Positions 15,221-24,127 of a DNA stretch of 64,000 bases are shown here, piece by piece. A model generated the notes under the pieces. That model was given only the letters and a program-made list of their open reading frames with translations, searched no databases and was not told where the DNA came from. The stretch spans positions 3,720,001-3,784,000 of the forward strand of contig NZ_CP150218.1 of the NCBI RefSeq assembly GCF_037969875.1. The letters run 5' to 3'. This DNA comes from Paenibacillus sp. FSL R7-0337 (GTDB lineage Bacteria; Bacillota; Bacilli; Paenibacillales; Paenibacillaceae). Each line of letters opens with the position of its first letter. Positions within the stretch are counted from its first letter, which is position 1. Position numbers and translations under genes: made by a program.

Positions 15221-17881
15221 CTATTCAACTCGCTCCTCCTCCGGATGTCTGGAGACCAGCCTCACCAGATCCAGGGTCAACAGAGGGAGAGTCACAGCAG
15301 CGGGATAGGCCAGATAGCGCGGCTCCCATACCGGGTTGAACTTCTCCTTATACCGGCGCAGACCGGAGAAGCCGTACCAGTGGCCGCCGCGTTCAAAAAC
15401 AAGCCGGGCAAGCTTCTCCTCCCGCAGCGCTCCAAAGCGGCCCCCGACATTAGACAGCGGGGCCGACCCGAGGTTAAAGCTACTGTATCCGCGGGCTTTC
15501 GCCCATTCCAGCAGACACAGGAACAGGTAATCCATAGTCCCGTTCGGGGTATCCTTGTGATGGCGCATCAGATCCACCGAGACCGTCTTCTGCCCGTCAT
15601 AGCCAGGAGCCATGGAGGCAAAAGCCAGCAGATGGCCCTCTGGTCCGCGCAGCAGCGCCAGCGGTGCGAGCTGGAGGTATGGCTCGCTGAACCAGCCCAG
15701 TGAGTAGCCTTTTTCCATTCGCCCGGCCAGCCATTCCTCTGACAACAGGCGAAGCTCCTGCAGCAGCTCCTTCGAGTGCTGTGCCTCTGTAATCTCGAAA
15801 CGGTAGCCCTCGCGCTCGAACCGCCCCTTCACATTACGCAGGCTGGCGTTCCGCGAACCGCTAATGCTGAAGTCCGCAAGCGGAACCAGCGCCTCTTCCC
15901 CCAGCTTGAAGAACCGGTAGCCCTGCTCATGATAGAGCGGAAGATGCGCCGGGGTCGCCTGATAGAAGACTACAGATAGGCCATATAAGTCTGCAGCCTG
16001 CCTGAACTCACTGATTCCGTTGTTAAGCAGATTCATCGGCCCCAGCGGGTCACCCAGCACCACCAGCTTGTCCCGGACTCTGGCGAAGGCGAATAGCACC
16101 CGGCCTTCCTGGGCCCAATAGAAGCTTTTGTCGCCAAGGAACAGCATGTGGCTTAAGGCATTGCCCCAGCCTTCTGAGAGGAAGCGCTCCAGCCGCGCCA
16201 TATCCTTATCCGCGAGAAGCGTATCTGCCTTGTGCTGCGGCCTGAGGGCTACAAGCATCGTCAGCAGCAGCCAGGAGAAGATCAGTCCGCCGGCCGCCGT
16301 AACGGCCACATTACTGTGCTGCCGCAGCCATTCCGGCTGGATGCCGGGCGGGAGATGCTTCAGGAAACCGTGATGGGTATAACTCGCCAGACCGTAATAG
16401 GTGAGGGCTACAGCCGAAGTCAGGAGCAGCCACCATAAAGTGCTTTTAGCGCTAAAAGGAACGCTGATCCGGTAGAACCGGCTTCGTGAGATCCAGAGAA
16501 TCAGCGCCACCACCAGCAGGAACAAGGCCTCCTCGTAATCGAACCCCTTCGTAAATGCAAAGACCGCCCCGCCAAAAAGCAGCAGGCTTGTCCAGACGTA
16601 AGCCCTTCGGACACGCAGGGAGATCCCCCGAGACAGCAGAATCAGCATAAAGCCGATCAGCACGGACAGATGGTGCGAGATCTGCATCACGGGCAGCGAC
16701 AACAGCTCCTCTGTCACCTTCAGCCGGTAGAGCAGCTCAGGCGTAGCTGCGGACAACAGAAGAAGCAGACCGCTGGCCAGGACCAGCTTGCCGAGTGCCC
16801 ATACACCCAGATCGCTGAGGAAGGTATATTGGCCGGGCCAGCCCCATATTTTCTGCCATACCGTCAGAGGTGCATCCACTCTATCGCCGCTGCGCTCAAC
16901 GCCCTTCGTACCGGGCAGCCCGAACTCCAGCGCAGCCAGCACCAGCCCGAGCAGCCAAGGGATAATGTAATAGAATAATCTATAGATGACCAAGACTGCC
17001 ATGGCATGGTCGCTCTTGATGCCAAGCTGGGTAAGTCCGAGCAGTGCAATCAGATCGAACGCGCCGATGCCGCCGGGAGCCATACTTAGAATTCCCGCTA
17101 TCGCAGCCACAACATAGATACTGAAGATGGTGAGAAACGGAGCGCTTCCGAGCATCTCACCGGCAATGAACCAGAAGGTCAGCCCGGCGAACACCCACTC
17201 CAGGAAGGAGGCACCTACAGAAGCAACCACAGTAAGCCAGGCGGTTCTCCCCTCACCCCGGTTGACCCATTTGGCGAAGAGCGCAGAGCGCTGGAGGAGT
17301 ACAAAGAACGGCAGATACAGTGCTATCCCCCAGACTGCAAAACCCAGCCAGCGATGCGCCTCCAGCAACCGGTCCGCCGGCAGAAGCCCGGTAATCGTCC
17401 CCCACCCGAGCAGCGACAGCCCCGTAATCATCAGCGGTGACAGGAACACAATGGCCGGCGCGAGCAAGGACGCAGGCACACTGCTCCGCTTATAGAGCAG
17501 CGTTCTAAGGCCCGCGCCAGCCAGACCGGCGAATCCGATCATATTATTGAACGTATTGGCAATCCAGGCATAACGGAAGGTCCGCAGCCAGCCGATCTGC
17601 AGGAGGAAATGCCGCCCGATCAAGTAATCATAAGTACTCATAACTGCCACTGACAGCAGCGATATTCCCAGCATCTGCATAATAGAGGGCACGGGAACGG
17701 ATTTCAGATCACGGATGATTTTACCCATGTGAATCTGCTTCAGCTCATGCTGCCCCTCCAGATAGACCAGCCCGATAATCAGCAGCGGAAAAAGCGCCCG
17801 CACCGCCTTAATCCGGTAAATGGATATCAGCAGCCGTACGATTTTGAAGCGTTCCAATTTATTTTTGATTACAGTATGCAT
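15221..17881 (-). CDS. mprF: Bifunctional lysylphosphatidylglycerol flippase/synthetase MprF
   Basis: An 886-residue membrane enzyme that transfers lysine (or another amino acid) from tRNA to phosphatidylglycerol and flips the product, lowering surface negative charge and protecting against cationic peptides. The N-terminal ~530 residues contain about 14 hydrophobic segments (flippase), including NNMIGFAGLAGAGLRTLLY and PGGIGAFD. The C-terminal DUF2156 synthetase domain shows LGDPLGP, GEEALVPLADFSISGSRNASLRN and FNLGSAPLSNVGG. ATG at 17881 follows AGGTGAAGTC. The gene is monocistronic, ending at its own terminator. The amino-acid specificity cannot be read from the sequence. Confidence 0.93.
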   Translation of the reverse strand: MHTVIKNKLERFKIVRLLISIYRIKAVRALFPLLIIGLVYLEGQHELKQIHMGKIIRDLKSVPVPSIMQMLGISLLSVAVMSTYDYLIGRHFLLQIGWLRTFRYAWIANTFNNMIGFAGLAGAGLRTLLYKRSSVPASLLAPAIVFLSPLMITGLSLLGWGTITGLLPADRLLEAHRWLGFAVWGIALYLPFFVLLQRSALFAKWVNRGEGRTAWLTVVASVGASFLEWVFAGLTFWFIAGEMLGSAPFLTIFSIYVVAAIAGILSMAPGGIGAFDLIALLGLTQLGIKSDHAMAVLVIYRLFYYIIPWLLGLVLAALEFGLPGTKGVERSGDRVDAPLTVWQKIWGWPGQYTFLSDLGVWALGKLVLASGLLLLLSAATPELLYRLKVTEELLSLPVMQISHHLSVLIGFMLILLSRGISLRVRRAYVWTSLLLFGGAVFAFTKGFDYEEALFLLVVALILWISRSRFYRISVPFSAKSTLWWLLLTSAVALTYYGLASYTHHGFLKHLPPGIQPEWLRQHSNVAVTAAGGLIFSWLLLTMLVALRPQHKADTLLADKDMARLERFLSEGWGNALSHMLFLGDKSFYWAQEGRVLFAFARVRDKLVVLGDPLGPMNLLNNGISEFRQAADLYGLSVVFYQATPAHLPLYHEQGYRFFKLGEEALVPLADFSISGSRNASLRNVKGRFEREGYRFEITEAQHSKELLQELRLLSEEWLAGRMEKGYSLGWFSEPYLQLAPLALLRGPEGHLLAFASMAPGYDGQKTVSVDLMRHHKDTPNGTMDYLFLCLLEWAKARGYSSFNLGSAPLSNVGGRFGALREEKLARLVFERGGHWYGFSGLRRYKEKFNPVWEPRYLAYPAAVTLPLLTLDLVRLVSRHPEEERVE

Positions 17882-18090
17882 GACTTCACCTGTCCTCACT
17901 GCCGAACGCTCTTGTTACCTGAACATATTCAGCCCTCTTCATACGAACCCATTATAACAAGATCCGCAGCAGAACTCCCGTATAATGGTCACACGCTTAC
18001 AAGAGTAAGACGGCAGGCGGAGGATAATTCCCTGCACTGGAGCTATATTTGTTCCTCTGATGATGTGAAGTGTATACATCTATATTGGCA

Positions 18091-18190
18091 CAAGTGGAAA
18101 CGGTACCGTCCTTTTAAAGGACGGTACCGTTTCAGCGGGAAATAGAAAGATAATTTATCGTGTGCAACATATAAATTCTATATTTTAAAA
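18091..18190 (+). repeat. Dispersed palindromic repeat, copy A (full length)
   Basis: The core at 18097-18133 is a perfect palindrome with 18-bp arms around a single central T: GAAACGGTACCGTCCTTT, T, then the reverse complement. It is followed by CAGCGGGAAATAGAAAGATA and an AT-rich tail ATAAATTCTATATTTTAAAA. Copies B, C, D and fragment E share parts of this order. No reading frame is present, so it is a non-coding mobile or structural element. Confidence 0.8.
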
Positions 18191-18223
18191 GCACCCGGAC
18201 TGCGATTAGTCCGGGTGCTTTTA
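18187..18223. terminator. Terminator of the FlxA-like gene (bidirectional)
   Basis: AAAAGCACCCGGAC pairs with GTCCGGGTGCTTTT around an 8-base loop. T-runs lie on both strands, so it can serve transcripts from either side. Confidence 0.8.
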
Positions 18224-18313
18224 TCATCGTGCCAAGAGTTGTCATCCCCTAACGGAGAGCCTGTCACCACGGCAATGGCGGCTCTCTTCAGAGGCATACT
18301 GTTCTCGTTAAGG

Positions 18314-18676
18314 CTATACTCTAATGTCGAATCTACCTGAACTGTCAGTGGTCGCGTTAGCAATCGCCTGAACGGATGCTGCTGTCAGCTTATTATTGTT
18401 ACCGGAAGGCTTGTCCGGAGACGCAGCAGCGCTGTGGGCAGAAGCAGAGCTGCCCGCAGCCTGTGACTTCTGGGCAATTTGTGCTTCGATCTGCTTGATC
18501 TGCTGTTCTAGCTGCTTGGTTTGTGTTTCTTTGGCTTGCTCGTTGTCCTTACTTGCGTTTACTTTCTCAAGCTCAGCCTCCAGCTTCGCCTTCTGCTTCT
18601 CAAGTGCAGCGGTATCGCTGGCGCTGGAGGAGGTATAAGATACGGATGCTGAAGCGGCTACGGATGAGACATTCAT
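18314..18676 (-). CDS. FlxA-like coiled-coil protein
   Basis: A 120-residue soluble protein without signal peptide. Residues 24-70 form a charged heptad coiled coil (LEKQKAKLEAELEKVNA... LEQQIKQIEAQIAQKSQ). Ser/Ala-rich flanks and a short conserved-looking tail (SVQAIANATTDSSGRFDIRV) surround it. The layout matches FlxA-like small proteins; their function is unclear. AGGAGG lies upstream of ATG 18676. It has its own terminator and no obvious partner. Confidence 0.6.
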   Translation of the reverse strand: MNVSSVAASASVSYTSSSASDTAALEKQKAKLEAELEKVNASKDNEQAKETQTKQLEQQIKQIEAQIAQKSQAAGSSASAHSAAASPDKPSGNNNKLTAASVQAIANATTDSSGRFDIRV

Positions 18677-18765
18677 GGGCGATCCCTCCTTTCACCTCTT
18701 CAATATATCCCTTTTCTCTACAATGAACGTTAAAATGCGCTGAAAGTTGGCTGAATATCCGCTCT

Positions 18766-19653
18766 CTACTCCTGGCGCGCCCTCCGGTTCACCAGCATAA
18801 CGCTCAGCAGGATGATGACCAGCCCGGCGATGGTGTTAACATACACCTGCTCCTGCAGGAAGATTACGCCCCACAACAGGCCAAATACAGGTACGAGGAA
18901 AGTAACGCTGACGGTCTTGACCGGTCCGACACTGGCAATCAGCCGGAAGTACAGCAGATACGCCACCGAGGTGCAGATCAGCGACAGGCCGAGGACAGAA
19001 TATACAGCGGCGGAAGAAGGGAGATGATCCGGGGCAAAAAGCACCGCCAGCGGCAGCAGCACCACACTTGCGCCCAGCTGTTGTCCCGCAGCAAGCGCCA
19101 GCGGAGAGAGACCGGAGCCTACGCGTGATGCGTACAATCCTCCGAACGCATAGCAAAGCGCGGCCCCAAGAGAGTAACCTACGGATAAAAGAACCGTACT
19201 GGTCAGCGGGAGCGGGCTCCATCCGACCAGCACACCCACACCCACCAGGCCTATAATCAGCCCTACTGATTTGGCCGCCCCCGGCTTCTCCTTCCGGGTT
19301 CCCCACGCCGCCAGTGCCGCGAACATCGGGGTTGTAGCATTCAGAATCGCTGCCAGTGAGGCGCTCAGATGCAGCTCAGCCATACAGATCAGCGTGAACG
19401 GAAGCGCCGCATTAATCGCACCGAGCAGCAGGAAAGACTTCCAGTGCTTCAGGAGGCCCAGCCTGCGCCGGGTCAACAGCGCATAGAGCAGCAGAGCAGC
19501 TCCGGCAATCGTAACGCGCAGCTCTGTCGTGAAGACCGGACCAAGCTCCGGCGAGGCAATCCGCATGAACAGGAAGGAAGCCCCCCAGGCAAAAGCAAGC
19601 AGCAGCAGGGTAGCAAAGTCCTTGCGGCTCACGGCTTGACCTCTCTTCGGCAC
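18766..19653 (-). CDS. DMT-superfamily EamA transporter
   Basis: A 295-residue membrane protein with about ten hydrophobic segments arranged as two EamA repeats. The first begins LLLLAFAWGASFLFMRIA and the second begins near SVGYSLGAALCYAFGGLYASR. Such proteins export amino acids or other metabolites; the substrate cannot be told from sequence. The start overlaps the 3' end of the upstream MFS gene by 25 bases, so the two are probably co-transcribed and coupled. Confidence 0.85.
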   Translation of the reverse strand: MPKRGQAVSRKDFATLLLLAFAWGASFLFMRIASPELGPVFTTELRVTIAGAALLLYALLTRRRLGLLKHWKSFLLLGAINAALPFTLICMAELHLSASLAAILNATTPMFAALAAWGTRKEKPGAAKSVGLIIGLVGVGVLVGWSPLPLTSTVLLSVGYSLGAALCYAFGGLYASRVGSGLSPLALAAGQQLGASVVLLPLAVLFAPDHLPSSAAVYSVLGLSLICTSVAYLLYFRLIASVGPVKTVSVTFLVPVFGLLWGVIFLQEQVYVNTIAGLVIILLSVMLVNRRARQE

Positions 19654-20858
19654 AGCAGCAGATAGGACAGAACCGACAGGAGACCCGCTCCCGCGATGAC
19701 CAGCGCCATTGGAAGAGCCGATCCGCTGCCGCCGAGTCCGACCAGCGGAGCCGCGCAGCTCCCCAGCAGCAAGGGAAGCAGACCCAGAAGCGCAGAGGCG
19801 CTGCCTGCTGTCTCCCCCTGATCCTGCATCGCCAGCGAGAAGCTGGTCGTACCCACCAGACCTACACTTGCAACCACAGCGAACAGACAGATTAGGATTG
19901 GCAGCAGCCCGCCTCCGGCGAGGAGGGTAATCAGCAGCATTACACCGCCGGAGGTACTAAGGAGAAGGCCGCAGATCAGCAGCTTACGCTCACCCACTCT
20001 GGCCGACATCCGCCCGGCAATCTGCCCGGTCAGAATAATACCGAAGCCGTTCACGGCGAAGATCAGGCTGTACATTTGCGGGGATACCCCGTAAATCGTC
20101 TGCAGCACAAAGGATGATCCCGAGATATACGCGAACATGCCTGCCATAACAAAGCCCTGGGAGAGCGCATAGCCCATGAAGCCGGCATTGCCTAGCAGAG
20201 TGCGGAAGGTACGCAGGGTTCCTGCCAGTCCGCTGCGTATACGCCGTTCCTTAGGCAGAGTCTCCGGCAGCCGCAGCAGGATGACCGCCGCGAAGAGCAG
20301 CCCGCATACGAACAAGACGATAAATACGCCCTTCCAGTCCGTCACTCTCAGCAGCTGTCCCCCGATGACCGGCGCTGCAATCGGGCCCAGTCCGTTGACA
20401 ATCATCAGCAGCGAGAAGAACTTGGTTAATTCCGAGCCGCTGTACATATCGCGGACCGCCGCGCGGGAGATCACCACCCCTACCGATCCGGCCAGGCCTT
20501 GAATGAAGCGCAGCACAATCAGCAGTCCGATGGACGGGCTGAACGCGCAGAGGAGCGAAGACACCGTATAGATAATCATCCCGAACAACAGAGGAATCCG
20601 GCGCCCGTGCACATCACTGAGCGGTCCGGCTACAAGCTGGCCCGAAGCCAGCCCCAGCAGGAAGAAGGTCAGAGTAAGCTGTATCATGGCGGGACTGGTA
20701 TCGAAATAGAGGCCAAGAGCAGGCAGCGCAGGCAGATACATATCAATCGACAGCGGGCCAATGGTAGCGATGGCTCCCAGAATCACGGCAAGCTGCAGCC
20801 GCTGGCTTCTGGACGGCCCGCTTTCGGCCAGGCTTGTCACCGAGTTTTGCTTCATCAT
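19629..20858 (-). CDS. Bcr/CflA-type multidrug efflux MFS transporter
   Basis: A 409-residue 12-TM drug:proton antiporter. Typical features are the opening AILGAIATIGPLSIDMYLPALP (Bcr/CflA signature), the MFS motif GPLSDVHGRRIPLL between TM2 and TM3, and LRFIQGLAGSVGVVISRAAVRDMY (motif C-like region in TM4-5). It is first in a two-gene unit with the EamA exporter. No adjacent regulator is visible, and the drug range is unknown. Confidence 0.88.
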   Translation of the reverse strand: MMKQNSVTSLAESGPSRSQRLQLAVILGAIATIGPLSIDMYLPALPALGLYFDTSPAMIQLTLTFFLLGLASGQLVAGPLSDVHGRRIPLLFGMIIYTVSSLLCAFSPSIGLLIVLRFIQGLAGSVGVVISRAAVRDMYSGSELTKFFSLLMIVNGLGPIAAPVIGGQLLRVTDWKGVFIVLFVCGLLFAAVILLRLPETLPKERRIRSGLAGTLRTFRTLLGNAGFMGYALSQGFVMAGMFAYISGSSFVLQTIYGVSPQMYSLIFAVNGFGIILTGQIAGRMSARVGERKLLICGLLLSTSGGVMLLITLLAGGGLLPILICLFAVVASVGLVGTTSFSLAMQDQGETAGSASALLGLLPLLLGSCAAPLVGLGGSGSALPMALVIAGAGLLSVLSYLLLCRREVKP

Positions 20859-21080
20859 AAACAGAATACATCCTTTCTTGCCCGTAACCTTTAGTAAGAC
20901 GGCAGTGCTATTTATGTTCAGGCCCGTTAATATATTTCTCCATACTACCCGATTACCGCCGGATTGTTCAATGAATTTATGGTTTGGCGGGGAAGAGCAG
21001 GGGGAACTGGTGCAGAGGGATCAAAGTGCAATAGTGCCGGGAGATAGAAGCGGTCTGATGGGGGAGACCTGCTCGCAAAT

Positions 21081-21205
21081 CCTGCAGAATATGCAACAAT
21101 GTGCCATAGCCAGTAACAAATTTAGAAAATTGCTGCAAAAAGTGCAACATTGCTGCTCGGTTGAAGTGTACTGTGCGCATATCCTGCGCGAAATGCAACA
21201 GTCAC
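21081..21205 (+). repeat. Degenerate direct repeat, 51-bp period (three units)
   Basis: The first ~20 bases of each unit are conserved: CCTGCAGAATATGCAACAAT at 21081, GCTGCAAAAAGTGCAACATT at 21132 and CCTGCGCGAAATGCAACAGT at 21183. The start positions are exactly 51 bp apart; the remaining 31 bases of each unit are not conserved. Confidence 0.7.
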
Positions 21206-21269
21206 AACCCCAATTTGTGCCGAATTTGAGCTACGTGCCCGCTTGCCCCCGCCCACTCTCCACAACAAC

Positions 21270-21328
21270 AAAAAACCGCCTGCCGTAGCCGCCAATCCTC
21301 TATGTGATCGGCAGGCCCGCAGGCGGTT
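21270..21328 (-). terminator. Terminator of the mhq operon
   Basis: On the minus strand ACCGCCTGC and GCAGGCGGT close a long hairpin that runs into TTTTTTG, 20 bp after the mhqD stop. Confidence 0.75.
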
Positions 21329-21347
21329 ATTCCGGGTGGTGCTGTTG

Positions 21348-21965
21348 TTAATTCATTGAACCCTTCAGAGCGGCCAGCCAATCTCTTGCTGCCTCCGCCT
21401 CGGCGGCGCTCAGGCGGTGCCCCTGATTGCCCCAGTGCGAGGTAACCTCTGCCCCGGCGCCGCTTAACAGAGCTTCCAGCTCCCGGGTCTCCTCGGAGCG
21501 GATAATCGGATCATTGGTCCCTGCCCCGATAAAGACCGGAACCCCCTGCAGCGAAGGAATCGCCAGGCCGCGCAGCGGAACCATCGGGTGCAGCAGCACT
21601 GCGGCCCGGAAGAGGGCTCCGTAATGGAAGATCAGGCTGCCCGCGATGTTCGCACCGTTGGAATAGCCGACAGCGACCAGATTACCGGCATCGAAGCCAT
21701 ATTTGGCAGCCGATTCCTCCAGGAACTGCTTCACCTCATGGGTGCGGAAGATCAAATCCTCCTCATCGAAAATCCCCTCCGCCAGCCGCCGGAAAAAGCG
21801 GGGCATGCCATTCTCCAGCACGTTACCGCGAATACCGAGCACAGATGCTCCAGGTGCCAGCAGCTCGGCCAGCGGCAGCAAATCACGTTCATTGCCGCCT
21901 GTACCATGGAATAAAACCAACGTTGGCTGTGTTACGTCTGTACCTTGCTCAAATACATGAATCAT
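21348..21965 (-). CDS. mhqD: MhqD-like carboxylesterase (alpha/beta hydrolase)
   Basis: A 205-residue cytoplasmic hydrolase with the nucleophile elbow GYSNGA, acid Asp in GTNDPII, His in GNQGHRLS and an oxyanion loop LFHGTGGNE. In B. subtilis MhqD belongs to the regulon induced by methyl-hydroquinone and catechol; its exact substrate is unclear. The start overlaps the mhqO stop by four bases, so they form one operon. The cluster mhqP-mhqO-mhqD-mhqR strongly supports the name. Confidence 0.85.
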   Translation of the reverse strand: MIHVFEQGTDVTQPTLVLFHGTGGNERDLLPLAELLAPGASVLGIRGNVLENGMPRFFRRLAEGIFDEEDLIFRTHEVKQFLEESAAKYGFDAGNLVAVGYSNGANIAGSLIFHYGALFRAAVLLHPMVPLRGLAIPSLQGVPVFIGAGTNDPIIRSEETRELEALLSGAGAEVTSHWGNQGHRLSAAEAEAARDWLAALKGSMN

Positions 21966-22912
21966 ACCGGCTTCACCTCCAGTTCACGGATTTCAAACGG
22001 GCTTAAATTGTCTTCAATTGCCGCACGCTGCGGCTCAAACCACCCCGGAAGCATCAGCTTCTGCCCCAGCGCCTCAGGTGCTTCATCACGGGCGAAGCCT
22101 GGAGGATCGGTTGCAATCTCGAACAGAATTCCGCCTTCTTCCCGGAAGTAGATGGCATTGAAGTACTGGCGGTCCTGCACCGGAGTCGGCTGGTAGCCGT
22201 GACTCTGAACCCGGCGGCCCCACTCCAGCTGCTCGCTGTCATCTGCGGCCCGCCACGCAATATGGTGAACCGTACCTGTCCCGCCGCCGCCCTGCGGAAC
22301 CGGAGTCGCCTTCAGATCAATAATATTGCCGATGTCTCCAGTCGCTCTATACCGGAAATAACCGTCCCCTTCAGCAATACGTTCCATCCCCAGTGTGCGG
22401 GAGAGTGTATCAGCTGTGCGGTCCGGGGCTGTGCTGTAGAGGACAGCACCTCCGAAGCCTTTGACCGCATGCTCTACCGGAACGCCGCCGAACGACCAGG
22501 TGCTCAGCGCACCCTCTTCACGCTCCACCAGCTCAATCCGCAGCCCGTCATAATCCGCGAAGGAGAGATACGACTCGCCGATCCGGGTAACGTTAGTCAC
22601 AGGAATCTGGTAAGCGGCCAGCCGCTGCTCCCAGAATCCGAAAGAGCCGGCCGGTACAGCATAAGTGGTCACACCGACCTGGCCGCCGCCGATTCTGCCT
22701 TTACGGCCATGAGCCCATGGGAAGAAGGTGATGATTGTACCCGGTGCACCCTGCTCATTGCCGAAGTAGAGGTGGTAGACCTCGGGGGCGTCGAAATTGA
22801 TGGTTTTTTTGACGAGCCGCAGGCCCAGAATTCCGGCATAGAAATCAGCATTACGCTGTGCGTCTCCAACAAAAGCGGTAACATGGTGAATCCCTGCAGT
22901 ATGCATAGTCAT
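21962..22912 (-). CDS. mhqO: Ring-cleaving dioxygenase MhqO (VOC family)
   Basis: A 316-residue vicinal-oxygen-chelate protein made of two glyoxalase-type modules. Likely metal ligands are His in GIHHVTAF near the N-terminus, His in TVHHIAWR near residue 218 and Glu in ILFEIATDPPGF near 264. It is predicted to open the ring of hydroquinone/catechol-type compounds that otherwise alkylate protein thiols. ATG at 22912 follows AGGAGGGTTCACTC. It lies 47 bp after mhqP and overlaps mhqD. Confidence 0.9.
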   Translation of the reverse strand: MTMHTAGIHHVTAFVGDAQRNADFYAGILGLRLVKKTINFDAPEVYHLYFGNEQGAPGTIITFFPWAHGRKGRIGGGQVGVTTYAVPAGSFGFWEQRLAAYQIPVTNVTRIGESYLSFADYDGLRIELVEREEGALSTWSFGGVPVEHAVKGFGGAVLYSTAPDRTADTLSRTLGMERIAEGDGYFRYRATGDIGNIIDLKATPVPQGGGGTGTVHHIAWRAADDSEQLEWGRRVQSHGYQPTPVQDRQYFNAIYFREEGGILFEIATDPPGFARDEAPEALGQKLMLPGWFEPQRAAIEDNLSPFEIRELEVKPV

Positions 22913-22959
22913 GAGTGAACCCTCCTGATAGTTATGATGATGATGCGCTTATTTTTATT

Positions 22960-23361
22960 TTAGTTGAAGAATATTGCGTCCAGCGAAATCGAACCCGCGC
23001 CTGTCAGCGCTATACCTACAGCGACTACCAGTACCGTCAATGGAAACTCAATCCCGTTCGCCGTGGACCAGAATCCGTTAGGAGCATGCACCTTCACAAT
23101 AGCACCGAGCATCGTTGCCGCAATCAGTACCGCAGCCACCGGAGTCAGCAGACCCAGAGTGAACAGCAAGCCTCCGGCCAGCTCCATCAGACCTGCCAGC
23201 ACCGCCATACGCACGCCGGGCTTAATGCCAATCGACTCCATCCAGCCGCCTGTTCCCTTAGGCCCATATCCGCCGAACCAGCCGAACAGCTTCTGTGCAC
23301 CATGCCCGATGAATGCTACACCAATTACCAATCTCATCAACAATAAACCTACACTAACCAT
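22960..23361 (-). CDS. mhqP: DoxX-family membrane protein MhqP
   Basis: A 133-residue membrane protein with four hydrophobic segments and the DoxX signature RLVIGVAFIGHGAQKLFGWFGG. In B. subtilis MhqP belongs to mhqNOP, a quinone-resistance operon. ATG at 23361 sits nine bases after GGAGA; the GTG at 23370 touches the ribosome site and is rejected. The operator-like palindrome at 23393-23410 lies about 32 bp upstream. The nitroreductase MhqN found in B. subtilis is absent here. Confidence 0.85.
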   Translation of the reverse strand: MVSVGLLLMRLVIGVAFIGHGAQKLFGWFGGYGPKGTGGWMESIGIKPGVRMAVLAGLMELAGGLLFTLGLLTPVAAVLIAATMLGAIVKVHAPNGFWSTANGIEFPLTVLVVAVGIALTGAGSISLDAIFFN

Positions 23362-23392
23362 TTTAAACACTCTCCATTCTCTTGGTTTTAAT

Positions 23393-23410
23393 TATCTTAA
23401 CATTAAGATA
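23393..23410. promoter_or_regulatory. Candidate MhqR operator, mhqPOD promoter
   Basis: TATCTTAACATTAAGATA is an 18-bp near-perfect palindrome (8-bp arms, central CA). It shares 15 of 18 bases with the site in front of mhqR, and its TATCT/AGATA ends are those of the B. subtilis MhqR operator as I recall it. Confidence 0.7.
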
Positions 23411-23507
23411 TTGGCTAAAAAAATTTATTGAGCTATTATTCTCTCATTAGTTCAGCGTACTAATAAGCAGACAACCTTACCGCCGCTGGGCTGCGACGCA
23501 CTCACTT

Positions 23508-23981
23508 CTATACGCCCTTGCCCAGCTTCTTCAGCAGCAGTGTCGCCTGAGCCTTCTCTTCGCTGTCCAGTCCGCCCATCAGGTTATGAATAGAATGAAT
23601 ATGCTGCGGAAAAATATTGTCGAACAGCTCACGCCCCGCCTCTGTAATCTCGGCATACGTAACCCGGCGGTCATCCTCGCAAGGAACGCGCTTCAGCAGT
23701 CCCCGCTTCTCCAGCTTGTCGATATTGTAGGTAATGCTGCCGCTGGTGACCAGAATCTTCTCACCAATCTGCTGAAGTGGAATCCGATTTCTATGATACA
23801 GCACCTCCAGCACCATGAACTCCGCCGATGCCAGCCCGTGACTCTTCATATCCTTCACCGCCTGATCCATCAGGCTCTTATACGCCTTCGACAGAACGAC
23901 GAACAACTTCAGCGACGCTGCCTGCTCCTGTTCCTGAGTAGTGTCTGCTTCTGTTCCTGCTGTCTTGTTTTTGCTGCTCAT
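23508..23981 (-). CDS. mhqR: MarR-family repressor MhqR
   Basis: A 157-residue winged-helix regulator. The recognition region is LQQIGEKILVTSGSITYNIDKLEKRGLLKR and the wing VPCEDDRRVTYAEITEAGREL. A long polar N-terminal tail precedes the first helix. ATG at 23981 follows AGGAGGTG; the GTG at 23990 lies inside that ribosome site. It is transcribed toward the mhqPOD operon's 5' end but has its own promoter region with a matching operator, indicating autoregulation. A single Cys sits at the start of the wing; whether it senses electrophiles is unknown. Confidence 0.85.
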   Translation of the reverse strand: MSSKNKTAGTEADTTQEQEQAASLKLFVVLSKAYKSLMDQAVKDMKSHGLASAEFMVLEVLYHRNRIPLQQIGEKILVTSGSITYNIDKLEKRGLLKRVPCEDDRRVTYAEITEAGRELFDNIFPQHIHSIHNLMGGLDSEEKAQATLLLKKLGKGV

Positions 23982-24010
23982 ATCCTGCACCTCCTGTCCG
24001 GCTGTGTTTG

Positions 24011-24041
24011 TCTTTAAGTTAATTATCTTTAAGTTAAGATA
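24011..24041. promoter_or_regulatory. Candidate MhqR operator with duplicated half, mhqR promoter
   Basis: TATCTTTAAGTTAAGATA (24024-24041) is a palindrome related to the mhqP site. TCTTTAAGTTAA also occurs as an exact direct copy at 24011-24022 and again at 24026-24037, 15 bp apart, so the operator appears partly duplicated. Confidence 0.65.
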
Positions 24042-24127
24042 AATATACGTTATGGGGAGCAGTCTGTCAAGTGGTTCTACACACTAATTTGCTTCTGGAG
24101 AAACAAATTGAGCTTCTTTATCGCGCT

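Larger units (their letters stand above)
17882..18313. other. Intergenic gap with repeat copy A and a terminator
   Basis: 432 bp between mprF and the FlxA-like gene. It contains the mprF upstream region, repeat copy A (18091-18190) and a terminator at 18187-18223. The remaining 90 bp beside the FlxA-like stop show no recognisable element or gene. Confidence 0.5.
20859..21347. other. 489-bp gap with 51-bp-period repeats and a terminator
   Basis: It holds the upstream region of the MFS gene, three degenerate repeat units (21081-21205) and the mhqD terminator (21270-21328). The frames open across it lack ribosome sites and look non-coding. Confidence 0.5.

Noticed and set aside
18224-18313. Possible structured RNA beside the FlxA-like gene
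   Set aside because: Some short pairings exist, but no known riboswitch signature could be matched; I see nothing firm.
20977-21198. Small frame across the 21-kb repeats (HFAQDM..., LHFLQQ...)
   Set aside because: Only mirrors the repeat units; no ribosome site or known family.
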